Program-made: the position numbers and the translations under genes | The notes under the pieces: generated by a model | What the model was told of the DNA's origin: nothing | Database searches by the model: none | The model's input: only the letters and a program-made list of their open reading frames with translations | From: M0027 sp021713415 | GTDB taxonomy: Bacteria; Pseudomonadota; Gammaproteobacteria; Francisellales; Francisellaceae | Reading direction: 5' to 3' | Length of the DNA: 64,000 bases | Assembly (NCBI GenBank): GCA_021713415.1 | Contig: JAKJJQ010000008.1 | Location: 1-64,000 of the forward strand | Shown here: one piece after another, positions 53,892 through 63,267 of the stretch | How positions within the stretch are numbered: position 1 is the first letter of the stretch | How the letters are laid out: every line of letters begins with the position of its first letter

Positions 53892-55268
53892 TTATAAAGA
53901 TTTAGCTTTTTCAATCGCTTCATCAATGGTACCAACCATATAAAATGCTTGCTCAGGCAAGTGATCATACTCACCTTCAACAATCGCTTTAAAGCCGCGA
54001 ATAGTTTCTTTTAATGGTACATAAGCGCCAGGGTTACCAGTAAATACCTCAGCAACAAAGAACGGTTGAGATAAAAAGCGCTGTACTTTACGAGCACGAG
54101 TTACAATCAACTTATCATCTTCTGATAACTCATCCATACCTAAAATAGCAATAATATCTTTTAGTTCTTGATAACGTTGCAGTGTTTGCTGAACACTACG
54201 TGCAACATCATAATGCTCCTGACCAACAACCAATGGATCAAGCTGACGTGAAGTTGAATCTAGTGGGTCAACCGCTGGATAAATACCTAATTCTGCAATT
54301 TGGCGTGATAATACAATCGTAGAATCCAAATGAGAGAAAGTCGTTGCAGGTGATGGATCTGTTAAGTCATCTGCAGGTACATAAACAGCTTGCACTGAGG
54401 TAATTGAACCTGTTTTTGTTGAAGTAATACGCTCTTGTAATACACCCATTTCTTCAGCTAATGTTGGCTGATAACCTACTGCTGATGGCATACGACCTAA
54501 AAGCGCTGATACTTCAGTACCCGCTAAAGTATAACGATAAATATTATCAATAAACATTAATACATCACGATTTTCATCACGGAAACTCTCAGCAATTGTC
54601 AAACCAGTCAATGCAACACGTAGACGGTTACCTGGAGGTTCATTCATTTGTCCATAAACTAAAGATACTTTATCTAATACATTGGATTCTTTCATCTCAT
54701 GATAGAAATCATTACCTTCACGTGTACGCTCACCAACACCAGCAAAAACAGAATAACCACTATGCTCTTTTGCAATGTTATTAATAAGCTCCATCATCGT
54801 TACTGTCTTACCAACGCCAGCACCGCCAAAAAGACCAACTTTACCACCTTTAGCAAACGGACAGATTAAGTCAACAACTTTAATCCCCGTCTCTAAAATA
54901 TCAGAACTTAATGCCTGATCTTCAAATGTTGGTGCTTTCTTATGAATTGGATCACGTCTTTGTGCATTAATTGGTCCAGCCTCATCAATTGGATTTCCCA
55001 AAACATCCATAATACGACCTAAAGTTTCATGGCCAACAGGAACTTTGACTGGATCACCTGTATTTTTAACACTTAACCCACGTTTAAGGCCATCGGTTGC
55101 ACCCATGGCGATTGTTCTAACAATACCATCGCCAATTTGCTGTTGCACTTCAAGTGTAAGTCCTGTTTCATCTACCACTAATGCATCATACACTTTAGGA
55201 ATTTCGCTCCTAGGAAATTCAACATCAATTACCGCACCGATAACTTGATTTACTTTACCTGTTGTCAT
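53892..55268 (-). CDS. atpD: ATP synthase F1 beta subunit
   Basis: Beta, 458 residues, holds the catalytic ATP sites. The P-loop is GGAGVGKTV, followed by the catalytic Glu in VGERTREGNDFY, Walker B DVLMFIDNIYRYT and the DELSEDD region. The usual D-N-I-F-R-F is DNIYRYT here. Full length (E. coli 460). Fifth gene from the end of the atp operon in transcription order, 40 bp after atpG. Confidence 0.99.
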   Translation of the reverse strand: MTTGKVNQVIGAVIDVEFPRSEIPKVYDALVVDETGLTLEVQQQIGDGIVRTIAMGATDGLKRGLSVKNTGDPVKVPVGHETLGRIMDVLGNPIDEAGPINAQRRDPIHKKAPTFEDQALSSDILETGIKVVDLICPFAKGGKVGLFGGAGVGKTVTMMELINNIAKEHSGYSVFAGVGERTREGNDFYHEMKESNVLDKVSLVYGQMNEPPGNRLRVALTGLTIAESFRDENRDVLMFIDNIYRYTLAGTEVSALLGRMPSAVGYQPTLAEEMGVLQERITSTKTGSITSVQAVYVPADDLTDPSPATTFSHLDSTIVLSRQIAELGIYPAVDPLDSTSRQLDPLVVGQEHYDVARSVQQTLQRYQELKDIIAILGMDELSEDDKLIVTRARKVQRFLSQPFFVAEVFTGNPGAYVPLKETIRGFKAIVEGEYDHLPEQAFYMVGTIDEAIEKAKSL

Positions 55269-55308
55269 TTTACTTCATGCCTCTTTATTCATTCATTCAA
55301 AACTTAGA

Positions 55309-56169
55309 TTAAACCGCTGCAGCACCAGAGACGATTTCTGATATTTCTTGTGTAATTGCCGCTTGTCTTGCTTTGTTATAACGCAGATTTAATTCATTAA
55401 TCACAGCACCTGCATTATCAGTAGCACTTTTCATTGCCATCATTCTTGATGCTTGCTCACAACCAATATTCTCTACTACACCGCGATAGACTTGTGACTC
55501 TACATAACGCACAACAAGCATCTCTAATAGTTCTTTAGCATCTGGCTCATAAATATAATCCCAATGATAATCCAGTGATTCCTGCTCATCAGGCACAACC
55601 GGCAATAATTGGACCATACGTGGCTTTTGTGAAATCGTATTAACAAACTCATTTGAGAATAACAATAACTGATCAATTTTACCGTCATCATAAGCATCAA
55701 GCATTACTTTAACTGAACCAATTAAATCTTTAACGCCTGGCTTATCACCTAATTTAGTCACCAAAGATACAATATTTAGATCAAGACGTTTAAAGAAACT
55801 TTCTGCTTTTGCACCAATTAAGCAGACATCAATTTCAATATTTTTGTCTCGATAACGCTTAATTTCACTTAACACTTGTTTAAATAAATTAATATTTAAA
55901 CCACCACAAAGCCCTCGCTCAGTTGACACAATGATAAAGCCAACACGTTTGACTTCTCTATGATTAAAATAAGGATGCTTATATTCAAGGTGTGCTTTAG
56001 CTACATGTGCAATTAAACTTCTTGCATAATCCGCATAAGGCCTTGCTTCTTCCATTCTATCACGTGCTTTACGCATTTTACTTGCAGCAACTAATTCCAT
56101 TGCACGTGTGATCTTCTGTGTATTTTTAACACTTTTGATCTTAGTTCTAATCTCTCTTCCGACTGCCAT
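55309..56169 (-). CDS. atpG: ATP synthase F1 gamma subunit
   Basis: Gamma, 286 residues, is the central rotating shaft. It begins VGREIRTKIKSVKNTQKITRAM (quoted to 20 here: GREIRTKIKSVKNTQKITRA) and ends with NKARQAAITQEISEIVSGAAA, the typical paired helices. The central domain carries STERGLCGGLN. It lies between atpA (13 bp upstream) and atpD. Confidence 0.98.
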   Translation of the reverse strand: MAVGREIRTKIKSVKNTQKITRAMELVAASKMRKARDRMEEARPYADYARSLIAHVAKAHLEYKHPYFNHREVKRVGFIIVSTERGLCGGLNINLFKQVLSEIKRYRDKNIEIDVCLIGAKAESFFKRLDLNIVSLVTKLGDKPGVKDLIGSVKVMLDAYDDGKIDQLLLFSNEFVNTISQKPRMVQLLPVVPDEQESLDYHWDYIYEPDAKELLEMLVVRYVESQVYRGVVENIGCEQASRMMAMKSATDNAGAVINELNLRYNKARQAAITQEISEIVSGAAAV

Positions 56170-56181
56170 AATACTTTAGCC

Positions 56182-57723
56182 TTACCAAGATTGTGTTTGT
56201 TTAAATTGAGTTAGAACCTCATTTAATCTTTCAATAATTGATTCGTTATAGTCACTTGTTAAGTTAATTTCATTAACTAACTCAGAATACTGTGCTTTAG
56301 CATATTCATGTAAAGCATGCTCAAAACGACCAATTTCATCTAAAGCAACATCATCTAAATAGCCTTTTTCTACAGCAAATAGCGATAAAGCCATCTCAGC
56401 AATAGATAATGGCTGATACTGTTTTTGCTTCATTAATTCTGTGACACGTTGACCACGTTCTAACTGTGCTCTTGTTGTTTCATCTAAATCGGATGCAAAC
56501 TGCGCAAATGCTTCTAACTCTCTAAATTGAGCTAGCGTCAAACGTACACCACCACCAAGTTTTTTAATAATCTTAGTTTGAGCAGCTCCGCCAACACGAG
56601 AGACTGAGTTACCAGCATTAATTGCAGGTCGAATACCTGCGTTAAATAAACTAGATTCCAGGAAGATCTGACCATCTGTAATAGAGATTACATTTGTTGG
56701 AATAAATGCTGAAATATCCCCTGCTTGTGTTTCAATAATTGGCAATGCAGTCAATGAACCAGTTTTTCCTTTGACTTCACCTTTAGTAAATGCTTCAACA
56801 TACTCAGCATTAACACGAGCTGCACGCTCAAGTAAACGAGAATGAAGATAGAAAACATCCCCAGGATACGCTTCACGCCCTGGTGGGCGGCGAAGTAATA
56901 ATGAAATCTGACGATAAGCCCAAGCATGCTTTGTCAAGTCATCAAAAATAATTAATGCATCTTGACCATGATCACGGAAATATTCACCCATAGAGCAACC
57001 AGCATATGGCGCTAAGAATTGTAATGCTGCTGAATCTGCTGCATTGGCAGCAACAATAATTGTATGCTCCATAGCACCGTATTCTTCTAATTTTCTTACC
57101 ACACTAGCTACTGATGAAGCTTTCTGTCCAATGGCAACATAAATACATTTAATGCCAGTACCTTTCTGATTAATAATCGTATCAATTGCAACAGCAGTTT
57201 TTCCTGTTTGACGGTCACCAATAATTAATTCACGCTGACCTCTGCCAATTGGTACCATAGAGTCAATAGACTTCATCCCTGTTTGTACAGGTTGGTCTAC
57301 TGATTGACGCCAAATAACACCTGGAGCTACTTTTTCAACAGGTGATGTTTCATTACAAGTAATTTCACCTTTCCCATCAATTGGATTTCCTAATGCATCA
57401 ACCACGCGACCTAGCAAGCTAGGACCAACTGGCACTTCTAAAATACGGCCTGTACAGTAAACTTTTTGTCCTTCTTCCAAATGAAGATATTCACCTAGAA
57501 CAACCGCACCAACTGAGTCTTGCTCTAAGTTTAAAGCCAAACCATAGACATCACCTGGAAGTTTAATCATCTCACCATAAGCAACATCTTCTAAGCCATG
57601 AATACGAATAATACCATCAGAGACACTAACAATTGTGCCTTCAGCTAATGTTTCTGCTTTAGCTTGAAAACCTTCTATTTTTTCTTTAATCAGAGTACTA
57701 ATTTCTGCTGCACTTAATGTCAT
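56182..57723 (-). CDS. atpA: ATP synthase F1 alpha subunit
   Basis: Alpha, 513 residues, forms the alternating ring with beta and holds the non-catalytic nucleotide sites. P-loop GDRQTGKTAV, the VRKLEEYGAMEHTI region and the DDLTKHAWAYRQISLLLRRP stretch are typical. The start at 57723 gives the exact E. coli length (513) and a spacing of about 8 bp from the TAGGT site; an ATG two codons earlier is also possible. Between atpH and atpG in the operon. Confidence 0.98.
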   Translation of the reverse strand: MTLSAAEISTLIKEKIEGFQAKAETLAEGTIVSVSDGIIRIHGLEDVAYGEMIKLPGDVYGLALNLEQDSVGAVVLGEYLHLEEGQKVYCTGRILEVPVGPSLLGRVVDALGNPIDGKGEITCNETSPVEKVAPGVIWRQSVDQPVQTGMKSIDSMVPIGRGQRELIIGDRQTGKTAVAIDTIINQKGTGIKCIYVAIGQKASSVASVVRKLEEYGAMEHTIIVAANAADSAALQFLAPYAGCSMGEYFRDHGQDALIIFDDLTKHAWAYRQISLLLRRPPGREAYPGDVFYLHSRLLERAARVNAEYVEAFTKGEVKGKTGSLTALPIIETQAGDISAFIPTNVISITDGQIFLESSLFNAGIRPAINAGNSVSRVGGAAQTKIIKKLGGGVRLTLAQFRELEAFAQFASDLDETTRAQLERGQRVTELMKQKQYQPLSIAEMALSLFAVEKGYLDDVALDEIGRFEHALHEYAKAQYSELVNEINLTSDYNESIIERLNEVLTQFKQTQSW

Positions 57724-57745
57724 AACCATTTACCTACCAATTACT

Positions 57746-58279
57746 TTAAGCTAAAAGCTCTTGTTTTAAACGTCGAAAATTACCTAATACGGAACCATCA
57801 ATTACTAAATCACCTACTTGTATTACTGCACCACCAATCAAACTTGGATCAATTTGTGTCTCAAGCTTAACTTCAGCATTAAACTTTTGCTCAAGTTTAT
57901 TTTTCATTGCTAATACAATTTGATCAGACAGATCAAAAGCAGAGGTCATCACTGCATAAACTGATCGTTCTTTTTTTGCTTTAAGGTCAGCATACAGCTC
58001 ACTAATAGCGCCAAATACAGCCAAGCGTTTATTTTGAGCGATTACAGTTAATAAATTAATATATGCTTGATCCTGTATATCTAAAATGCTAATTACTGTT
58101 TGAACAATTTGAACTTGAGATACCACTGGATGATTTAAATACTGAGCAATTTCATCACATAAAACTGCTTTCTCAGCTAACTGAAATAATGATAACCACT
58201 CTTTCAATACACCCTTTTCATCTGCATATTCAAATGCTGCTTTAGCATACGGCCTAGCTAAATGGTAAAGTTCCGCCAT
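57746..58279 (-). CDS. atpH: ATP synthase F1 delta subunit
   Basis: Delta, 177 residues, links the F1 head to the peripheral b-stalk. It starts AELYHLARPYAKAAFEYA, typical of OSCP/delta, and its C-terminal strand is GGAVIQVGDLVIDGSVLGNF. Twenty-five bp separate it from atpF and about 20 from atpA, all on one strand. Length equals E. coli delta. Confidence 0.96.
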   Translation of the reverse strand: MAELYHLARPYAKAAFEYADEKGVLKEWLSLFQLAEKAVLCDEIAQYLNHPVVSQVQIVQTVISILDIQDQAYINLLTVIAQNKRLAVFGAISELYADLKAKKERSVYAVMTSAFDLSDQIVLAMKNKLEQKFNAEVKLETQIDPSLIGGAVIQVGDLVIDGSVLGNFRRLKQELLA

Positions 58280-58304
58280 CGTTTTTTCTTACCTTTTTGA
58301 ATCT

Positions 58305-58775
58305 CTAAATCTCAGCCATTAATTTTTCCAATGCTCGATCATTTGCTGCTTTATCAAATTGATTACCAACAACTTTTTCGGCACCTAAAATAGCAATTTG
58401 TGCAACTTCATGCTTCAATTGATCACGCACACGAAGCTTTTCTGAATTAATTTCAGATAATGCTGCATGCTTGATACGTTCAGCTGCTAGTCGCGCTTCT
58501 TCTTTTGCTTCTTCATCCATCTTATGAGCACGCTCATTTGCTTGCTCAATAATAACAGTCGATTGAGCTTTAGCCTCATTTATAATTTCTTTAGCCTGAC
58601 GCTGTGCTAATTCTAATTCTTTCGCTGCACGATCAGATTGAGCTAAGCCTTCAGCAATTTTTTTCTTACGTTCATGCAAAGCCACACGTAATGGCGGCCA
58701 TACATACTTCATCGTAAATGCAACAAAAATTGCAAAAGTAATCATCTGACCAATCAGGGTGAGGTTAATATTCAT
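58305..58775 (-). CDS. atpF: ATP synthase Fo b subunit
   Basis: Subunit b, 156 residues (E. coli 156). One N-terminal membrane helix (about 5-25) is followed by a long charged amphipathic helix (30-150) that forms the peripheral stalk dimer, with Ala-rich heptads such as RAAKELELAQRQAKEIINEA. The start ATG at 58775 has an AGGAG-like site upstream. Between atpE and atpH. Confidence 0.97.
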   Translation of the reverse strand: MNINLTLIGQMITFAIFVAFTMKYVWPPLRVALHERKKKIAEGLAQSDRAAKELELAQRQAKEIINEAKAQSTVIIEQANERAHKMDEEAKEEARLAAERIKHAALSEINSEKLRVRDQLKHEVAQIAILGAEKVVGNQFDKAANDRALEKLMAEI

Positions 58776-58832
58776 ATCATCTCCTAATGGTTACCTACTT
58801 AAAACATCTAATTTATATGATTAATTATCAAT

Positions 58833-59120
58833 TCAAGCAAGAATAACCGAAGCTAATGGATTTGCAAATAATAAGTAGAAACCCATCGCAATTGAGATTG
58901 CAGCAAATGCATCTACGAAGGCAGCCACAATAAACATACGAACTAGTAACATACCACCTAATTCAGGTTGACGAGCAACCCCTTCTAAATATTTACCACC
59001 TAACACACCGAAACCGACAGCTGTTCCAAGTGCTGGCAACGCAATTAAAAGTGCAACTGCTACTGCAGTTAAGCCATTTAATTGAGTTAACAAATCGATT
59101 GCGTGTTGACTTAAGTTCAT
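58833..59120 (-). CDS. atpE: ATP synthase Fo c subunit
   Basis: Subunit c, 95 residues, two membrane helices joined by a polar loop (GVARQPELGG). The proton-carrying acid is Asp70 in AAFVDAFAAIS, and no sodium-type Gln/Glu/Ser/Thr ligand set is evident, so the ring is proton-driven. The extra N-terminal stretch (MNLSQHAIDLLTQLNG) makes it slightly longer than E. coli c (79), as in several gammaproteobacteria. Between atpB and atpF. Confidence 0.97.
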   Translation of the reverse strand: MNLSQHAIDLLTQLNGLTAVAVALLIALPALGTAVGFGVLGGKYLEGVARQPELGGMLLVRMFIVAAFVDAFAAISIAMGFYLLFANPLASVILA

Positions 59121-59183
59121 TTACGTTACTCCTTAGTTTCTAGTGTTTGATTACGCTTTTACTTTTTAAACTTTAAAATTTTT

Positions 59184-59981
59184 CTAATGCTCATCTTGTG
59201 CCATTGCCAAATAGACAACTGTCAACATCATAAAGACAAAGGCTTGAATAACAATAACCAAGATATGAAATATTGCCCATAAGCCACCTAAAGGCCATTG
59301 TATCCACCATGGTAATAATGCAATTAAGATAAAAATTAATTCACCTGCAAATAAGTTACCAAATAGTCGCAGTGATAATGATAATGGTTTTACTAATTCA
59401 TCAATTAAACGAAATGCAACATTTAATGGAAATAACCATGGTCCAAATGGACTTGTTAACATTTCTTTACCTAAACCAAAAATACCTTTCGCTTTTAAGT
59501 TATAAAAAACAACCAAAATAAATACACTAATAGATAAAGCAAAAGTTAATGATGGATTTGCTGTTGGCACAATTCTAAAATAAGTTTCATGATATGGAAT
59601 ACCACTAATATTACTAATAAGCCATGGTACTAGATCAACAGGTAATAAATCCATAAAGTTCATCAAAAGCACCCAAACAAAAATTGTAATTGCAAGCGGT
59701 GTTACAAAACCACGAGGCCTGTGATAGGATTCAGCAACTGTGTTATCTATCCATTCACAAATTAATTCAACAAAATTCTGAAAGCGTCCAGGCACATCGG
59801 ATGTTGCTCTTCTTGCAACCATATAAAACGCACCTAAAAATAAAACACCTAAAAGAATGGATACAATCATCGTATCTAAATCTAATGTCCAAAACTTGCT
59901 ATCACCGAAATGAATCTGCCAAGATTGTAAGTGGTGTTTAACATAACCTGATGATGTTAAATCTTCTGTTATTTCACTCAT
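59184..59981 (-). CDS. atpB: ATP synthase Fo a subunit
   Basis: Subunit a, 265 residues, forms the proton half-channels beside the c-ring. About five to six membrane helices are visible; the essential Arg lies in LRLFGNLFAGEL (SLSLRLFGNLFAGE), and the C-terminal helix FVFMMLTVVYLAMAQDEH is conserved. Seventeen bp after atpI and 63 before atpE. Confidence 0.97.
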   Translation of the reverse strand: MSEITEDLTSSGYVKHHLQSWQIHFGDSKFWTLDLDTMIVSILLGVLFLGAFYMVARRATSDVPGRFQNFVELICEWIDNTVAESYHRPRGFVTPLAITIFVWVLLMNFMDLLPVDLVPWLISNISGIPYHETYFRIVPTANPSLTFALSISVFILVVFYNLKAKGIFGLGKEMLTSPFGPWLFPLNVAFRLIDELVKPLSLSLRLFGNLFAGELIFILIALLPWWIQWPLGGLWAIFHILVIVIQAFVFMMLTVVYLAMAQDEH

Positions 59982-59997
59982 AGTTTCCTTGTCTCTC

Positions 59998-60351
59998 TTA
60001 CTTTATAAATAAAGGCATCATCCACATAGCTGCCTGCAGTAAAATTAATCCGATCAAGTATACACCAAAACTAACTTTAATGTACATTGCGACTAACACG
60101 CTACCGACTGCGATGACTAATAACTTTAAAAATTCGCCTAAAAACAACAATAAGACTTCATTTGGTGCTGTGAACAATATCGGCTTTAGAAAAAATCTCA
60201 AGAGCATTAGCATATTACCGACAAATAGAATAGCTGCACCTAAAAAAAAGGAAATAAAAGATTGATATGAAAATGCAAACGCGATTAAAGAGCCAACAAC
60301 AAGCAAAGCAAACTGAAATAATAAAAAAGGCTTTATCTGAAGTCTTTTCAT
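59998..60351 (-). CDS. atpI: ATP synthase protein I
   Basis: AtpI, 117 residues, a small four-helix membrane protein that aids assembly of the c-ring. Hydrophobic helices lie near 7-28, 32-52, 67-87 and 92-112. The start at 60351 (MKRLQIKP) is chosen because a strong sigma70 promoter with its -10 at 60401-60406 falls inside the upstream part of the frame, so the longer reading to 60429 cannot be translated from that transcript. First gene of the atp operon. Confidence 0.85.
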   Translation of the reverse strand: MKRLQIKPFLLFQFALLVVGSLIAFAFSYQSFISFFLGAAILFVGNMLMLLRFFLKPILFTAPNEVLLLFLGEFLKLLVIAVGSVLVAMYIKVSFGVYLIGLILLQAAMWMMPLFIK

Positions 60352-60400
60352 TCTCTTTAAACTAGTTCCTATCTCTATTAAAGGATTAAAATTTGCGCAA

Positions 60401-60429
60401 AGTATATAGGTTTGCACCATTAAGTGCAA
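60401..60429 (-). promoter_or_regulatory. Sigma70 promoter of the atp operon
   Basis: On the minus strand -35 TTGCAC (60429-60424) and -10 TATACT (60406-60401) are exactly 17 bp apart, about 50 bp ahead of the atpI start codon at 60351. Both boxes match the consensus at five or four of six positions. Confidence 0.65.
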
Positions 60430-60498
60430 GCGTTAATGTTCATCAAGGTATGATATTTTAATTTTTGTAATGATTAGTTTATTTATCCACCGTTTGCT

Positions 60499-61647
60499 TT
60501 AGTGTCCAAGTGCTATAGATTGCTGAGTATCTCGATCATTATTAATAAATAAGTTAATTGGTTGTGATGGCACATTTTTTTGATAATCGCAAACTGATTT
60601 ATTAAACTCTTTTATAAAGTTTGGTGAAGCTAATACGTCATCTTTAATGACACCTTTATTATCAATAAATGGATTGAGTATTTTATAAAGCTTATTATCA
60701 ACTGTATATTTATTTTCCCCTAAAGTGATCTCTTTAGCTAAGCCTGTATGCTTACGCAAATCAAATTTAGATGTTTCAAATGATTTTTCATCTAAATAAG
60801 CAGATAAAAGAGTGCTATGTGCTTTTTTTATTTCTTCTGTAATTTCTTGATTAATTCTATTCTGCAATTCTAAACGCTTATCTAAGCTTTGTTCCTCAAA
60901 TTGATTCTCTAAACTCTGATAGCTAATATTCATTAAGGTTGTTAAGTTTTCTAAATTAACCGTATTTCTTAAATTATCAGATGAGTTAATACAAGAATAG
61001 AACTCATTTAATAAATTATCATTATATCTATGTATAGTATTTACTTTATCTAACTTTTTTTCATACTCACATACTTGATCAATATTAGTATTTTCTGGCA
61101 AGCCACACTCTTTAAGAAATAACTGTTTTACTTGAGCGTCAAGTACACCATCACTTTGAGCAAATTGATCATTATAAAAATTTATAATTCGAGCACAATG
61201 ATTGATTTGCCATGGACTTTCAGATTCAAAATCCATAATTTTTTTCTTATTTACAATGCATTCTATCACTTGTTTATCTGTATTTTCTTTTAAATTTTCA
61301 TCAAGCTGTTGAAAATTAAGGATGCCTTTAACTTCATCTTTAATAGCATGTAATCTTTCTAACTTCAGCTGTTGTAATTCTGATAATCCTTCATATTCTC
61401 CACGCGTAAAACTATTTCGACTATCCCAGCCTAAGCTTTGTTCACTAACTATTTTTTTCTGCTTCTTAATATATTCAAGATTAATACTCTGCTTACTTAA
61501 ATCTGCATCAACACCACTTGGTGCAGTATAATATCTCTGTCCAGGCGTTATACCTGGAAAAATATTATGTTCTTCACCCGCAATGTTTATGACATGCTTT
61601 TTCTGAAATTGAAATCGATTTTGATATAATTCACTTAAATTTGGCAT
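60499..61647 (-). CDS. Unknown protein sharing a domain with the giant phosphothreonine lyase-like protein
   Basis: A 382-residue protein with no signal peptide or membrane span. Residues about 60-190 match residues 1065-1190 of the 1558-residue protein at 29658: both have a Trp-Asp then Arg-Asn start (GWDSRNSF versus NWDQRNGF), the shared core LERLHAIKDEVKG versus LNRLHAIKDELKG, ARIINFYNDQF versus MRIINLYNDQF, and LFLKE. No catalytic motif is recognised in either copy. It lacks the lyase domain. The start at 61647 follows GGGGGGAG directly. Alone on the minus strand between the atp operon and the NDUFAF6-like gene. The shared block suggests a common host-targeting or secretion module; the rest is novel to me. 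Confidence 0.6.
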   Translation of the reverse strand: MPNLSELYQNRFQFQKKHVINIAGEEHNIFPGITPGQRYYTAPSGVDADLSKQSINLEYIKKQKKIVSEQSLGWDSRNSFTRGEYEGLSELQQLKLERLHAIKDEVKGILNFQQLDENLKENTDKQVIECIVNKKKIMDFESESPWQINHCARIINFYNDQFAQSDGVLDAQVKQLFLKECGLPENTNIDQVCEYEKKLDKVNTIHRYNDNLLNEFYSCINSSDNLRNTVNLENLTTLMNISYQSLENQFEEQSLDKRLELQNRINQEITEEIKKAHSTLLSAYLDEKSFETSKFDLRKHTGLAKEITLGENKYTVDNKLYKILNPFIDNKGVIKDDVLASPNFIKEFNKSVCDYQKNVPSQPINLFINNDRDTQQSIALGH

Positions 61648-61777
61648 AACTCCCCCCAATTCAACTAAAACTATTAATTGGAGCGAATTATTTTATAAAA
61701 ATTAATGAATAACCACCCCACCGTAGAATCAATATATCAAATTTTAAATATAAGATCAAACAAGTTACAGAAAAAAG

Positions 61778-62596
61778 CTAAATACTTTGCAACAACATCT
61801 GTATAGGTGATAACTGAATCTGTGTATTAAATAAATCATAATTATTTTTTTTAGTTTCTTTTAATAATTTTAACCATAGGTTCAAATTAACCATTAAAGG
61901 CTTTAATTGCTTTTTACTTTTTAAGCTTAACTGTGACTTTAATGTTTTATGTATCTTTTGGATTTGTTCGTTTAATGAGTTAAGCCAACAAGTTATGCCA
62001 TCTGATAGCTTATATTGTTTTAACTGCGCTAACGTAACATTGTAATGATCTAAGTAATTATCTGTCGGCAATAATAAATCTCTTTTCAATAATTCAGGTA
62101 AAAAGTAAATATAATGTACTAACGCAATGATTTCTGCAATTGGCTTTATGTTAGCTTCTAAATCATTATCAGTAAAACAAGATACTTTCAGTTTTTCAAA
62201 AGCATAAAAGTAATTAATCAAATGACTCACTAAAACTTCATATGAATCAACCTGACTATCATAAATTACAAACGCTAATGCACATTCACTCATTTCAATA
62301 ATTAATTTCTGTTGATTATTTGTTAAATCAATTTGATTTAATTGTTTACTAATTGGGTGCTGTGGTGATCCATTAAAAGTATTTTTTAATTCTTCATACC
62401 ACCAAATTAATTTTTGCCGAGCCACATCTTGATCTTGATAAAACCAGGCAGTTTTAATCATCTGAAAGTGTATATTTTCAAATAACATCAATTTCTGTTT
62501 AGTTTGCCCATCAAATACTTTTCGATAACAGTAATATAAATGACTATATGATTTCGGGTTGGTTTCAAATTGTTCTAACTGGTAGATGTAAGCCAT
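61778..62596 (-). CDS. NDUFAF6-like squalene/phytoene synthase family protein
   Basis: A 272-residue isoprenoid-synthase-fold protein. The segment with LIWWYEELKNTF and the C-terminal motif region PELLKRDLLLPTDNY mark the branch related to NDUFAF6, an assembly factor, rather than a true squalene or phytoene synthase. The Asp-rich substrate motifs of real synthases (DxxxD) are not preserved, so enzymatic activity is doubtful. Its ATG lies inside the 3' end of the phosphatase gene (22-bp overlap), so it is translated with gph and ubiG. Position next to ubiG hints at a role with membrane quinones or respiratory complexes, but this is inference. Confidence 0.7.
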   Translation of the reverse strand: MAYIYQLEQFETNPKSYSHLYYCYRKVFDGQTKQKLMLFENIHFQMIKTAWFYQDQDVARQKLIWWYEELKNTFNGSPQHPISKQLNQIDLTNNQQKLIIEMSECALAFVIYDSQVDSYEVLVSHLINYFYAFEKLKVSCFTDNDLEANIKPIAEIIALVHYIYFLPELLKRDLLLPTDNYLDHYNVTLAQLKQYKLSDGITCWLNSLNEQIQKIHKTLKSQLSLKSKKQLKPLMVNLNLWLKLLKETKKNNYDLFNTQIQLSPIQMLLQSI

Positions 62597-63267
62597 ATTT
62601 TTAATTCATCCAAATGATCAATTGTACCACTTTTTATCCCAGATGCCTTTAATTGATTATATTTACCATAACCATAAGTAACAAAAATACCATATAACCC
62701 TGCAGCTTCGGCAGCTTTCATATCGCTTAGTGAATCACCGACAAATAATGCTTCTTCAGGTATAATACCACTTCGATGACAAATCTCTTTTAATGGCAAA
62801 GGGTCTGGTTTATGCCTTGGTAAATCATCTTGGCAAATAATTAATTCACTTAAAGGCAGTAAAGGCAAGTTATCTAATGATGGCTTAATAATAGAGCGTA
62901 CTTTATTAGTAACTATTCCCCAAATTATGCCTTGTTGATCTAATAGTGATAATAAGCCCTCAACACCCGGGAATGGGCGGTTATAACGATGACCTTCTTG
63001 ACGATAATATAACAAGCCACTTAAAAAACCTTGCTGTAATACCTCATCTGCTAAATCCGCCTGGCATAGGCGCATTAAATAAACTAAACCCTCACCTGCA
63101 TATGGGCGCAATTTATCATCACCCGCATAAGGAATATCAAAACGATCACAGATATATTCAACTGTTGCTAAAATACCACCAGCTGTATCTTCTAGTGTAC
63201 CATCTAAGTCAAAAAAAATGCCTTTAATCTTGTTTTTTAGCGGCAAGGATGTAGTTAACATCAACAT
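62575..63267 (-). CDS. gph: Phosphoglycolate phosphatase-like HAD hydrolase
   Basis: A 230-residue HAD-superfamily phosphatase. Motif I is FDLDGTLEDTAG, motif II is GIVTNK, motif III is the Lys in RHKPDPLP and motif IV is FVGDSLSDMKAA, all intact. It is a Gph-type enzyme that clears 2-phosphoglycolate and related small phosphates. The ATG at 63267 follows TAGGA; its first 44 bp overlap the end of ubiG, an arrangement also seen in E. coli-like ubiG-gph loci. Confidence 0.88.
   Translation of the reverse strand: MLMLTTSLPLKNKIKGIFFDLDGTLEDTAGGILATVEYICDRFDIPYAGDDKLRPYAGEGLVYLMRLCQADLADEVLQQGFLSGLLYYRQEGHRYNRPFPGVEGLLSLLDQQGIIWGIVTNKVRSIIKPSLDNLPLLPLSELIICQDDLPRHKPDPLPLKEICHRSGIIPEEALFVGDSLSDMKAAEAAGLYGIFVTYGYGKYNQLKASGIKSGTIDHLDELKIWLTSTS

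Noticed and set aside
60352..60429. Longer atpI reading frame from a TTG at 60429
   Set aside because: The good promoter boxes (60401-60429) lie inside it, so the transcript begins after that start.
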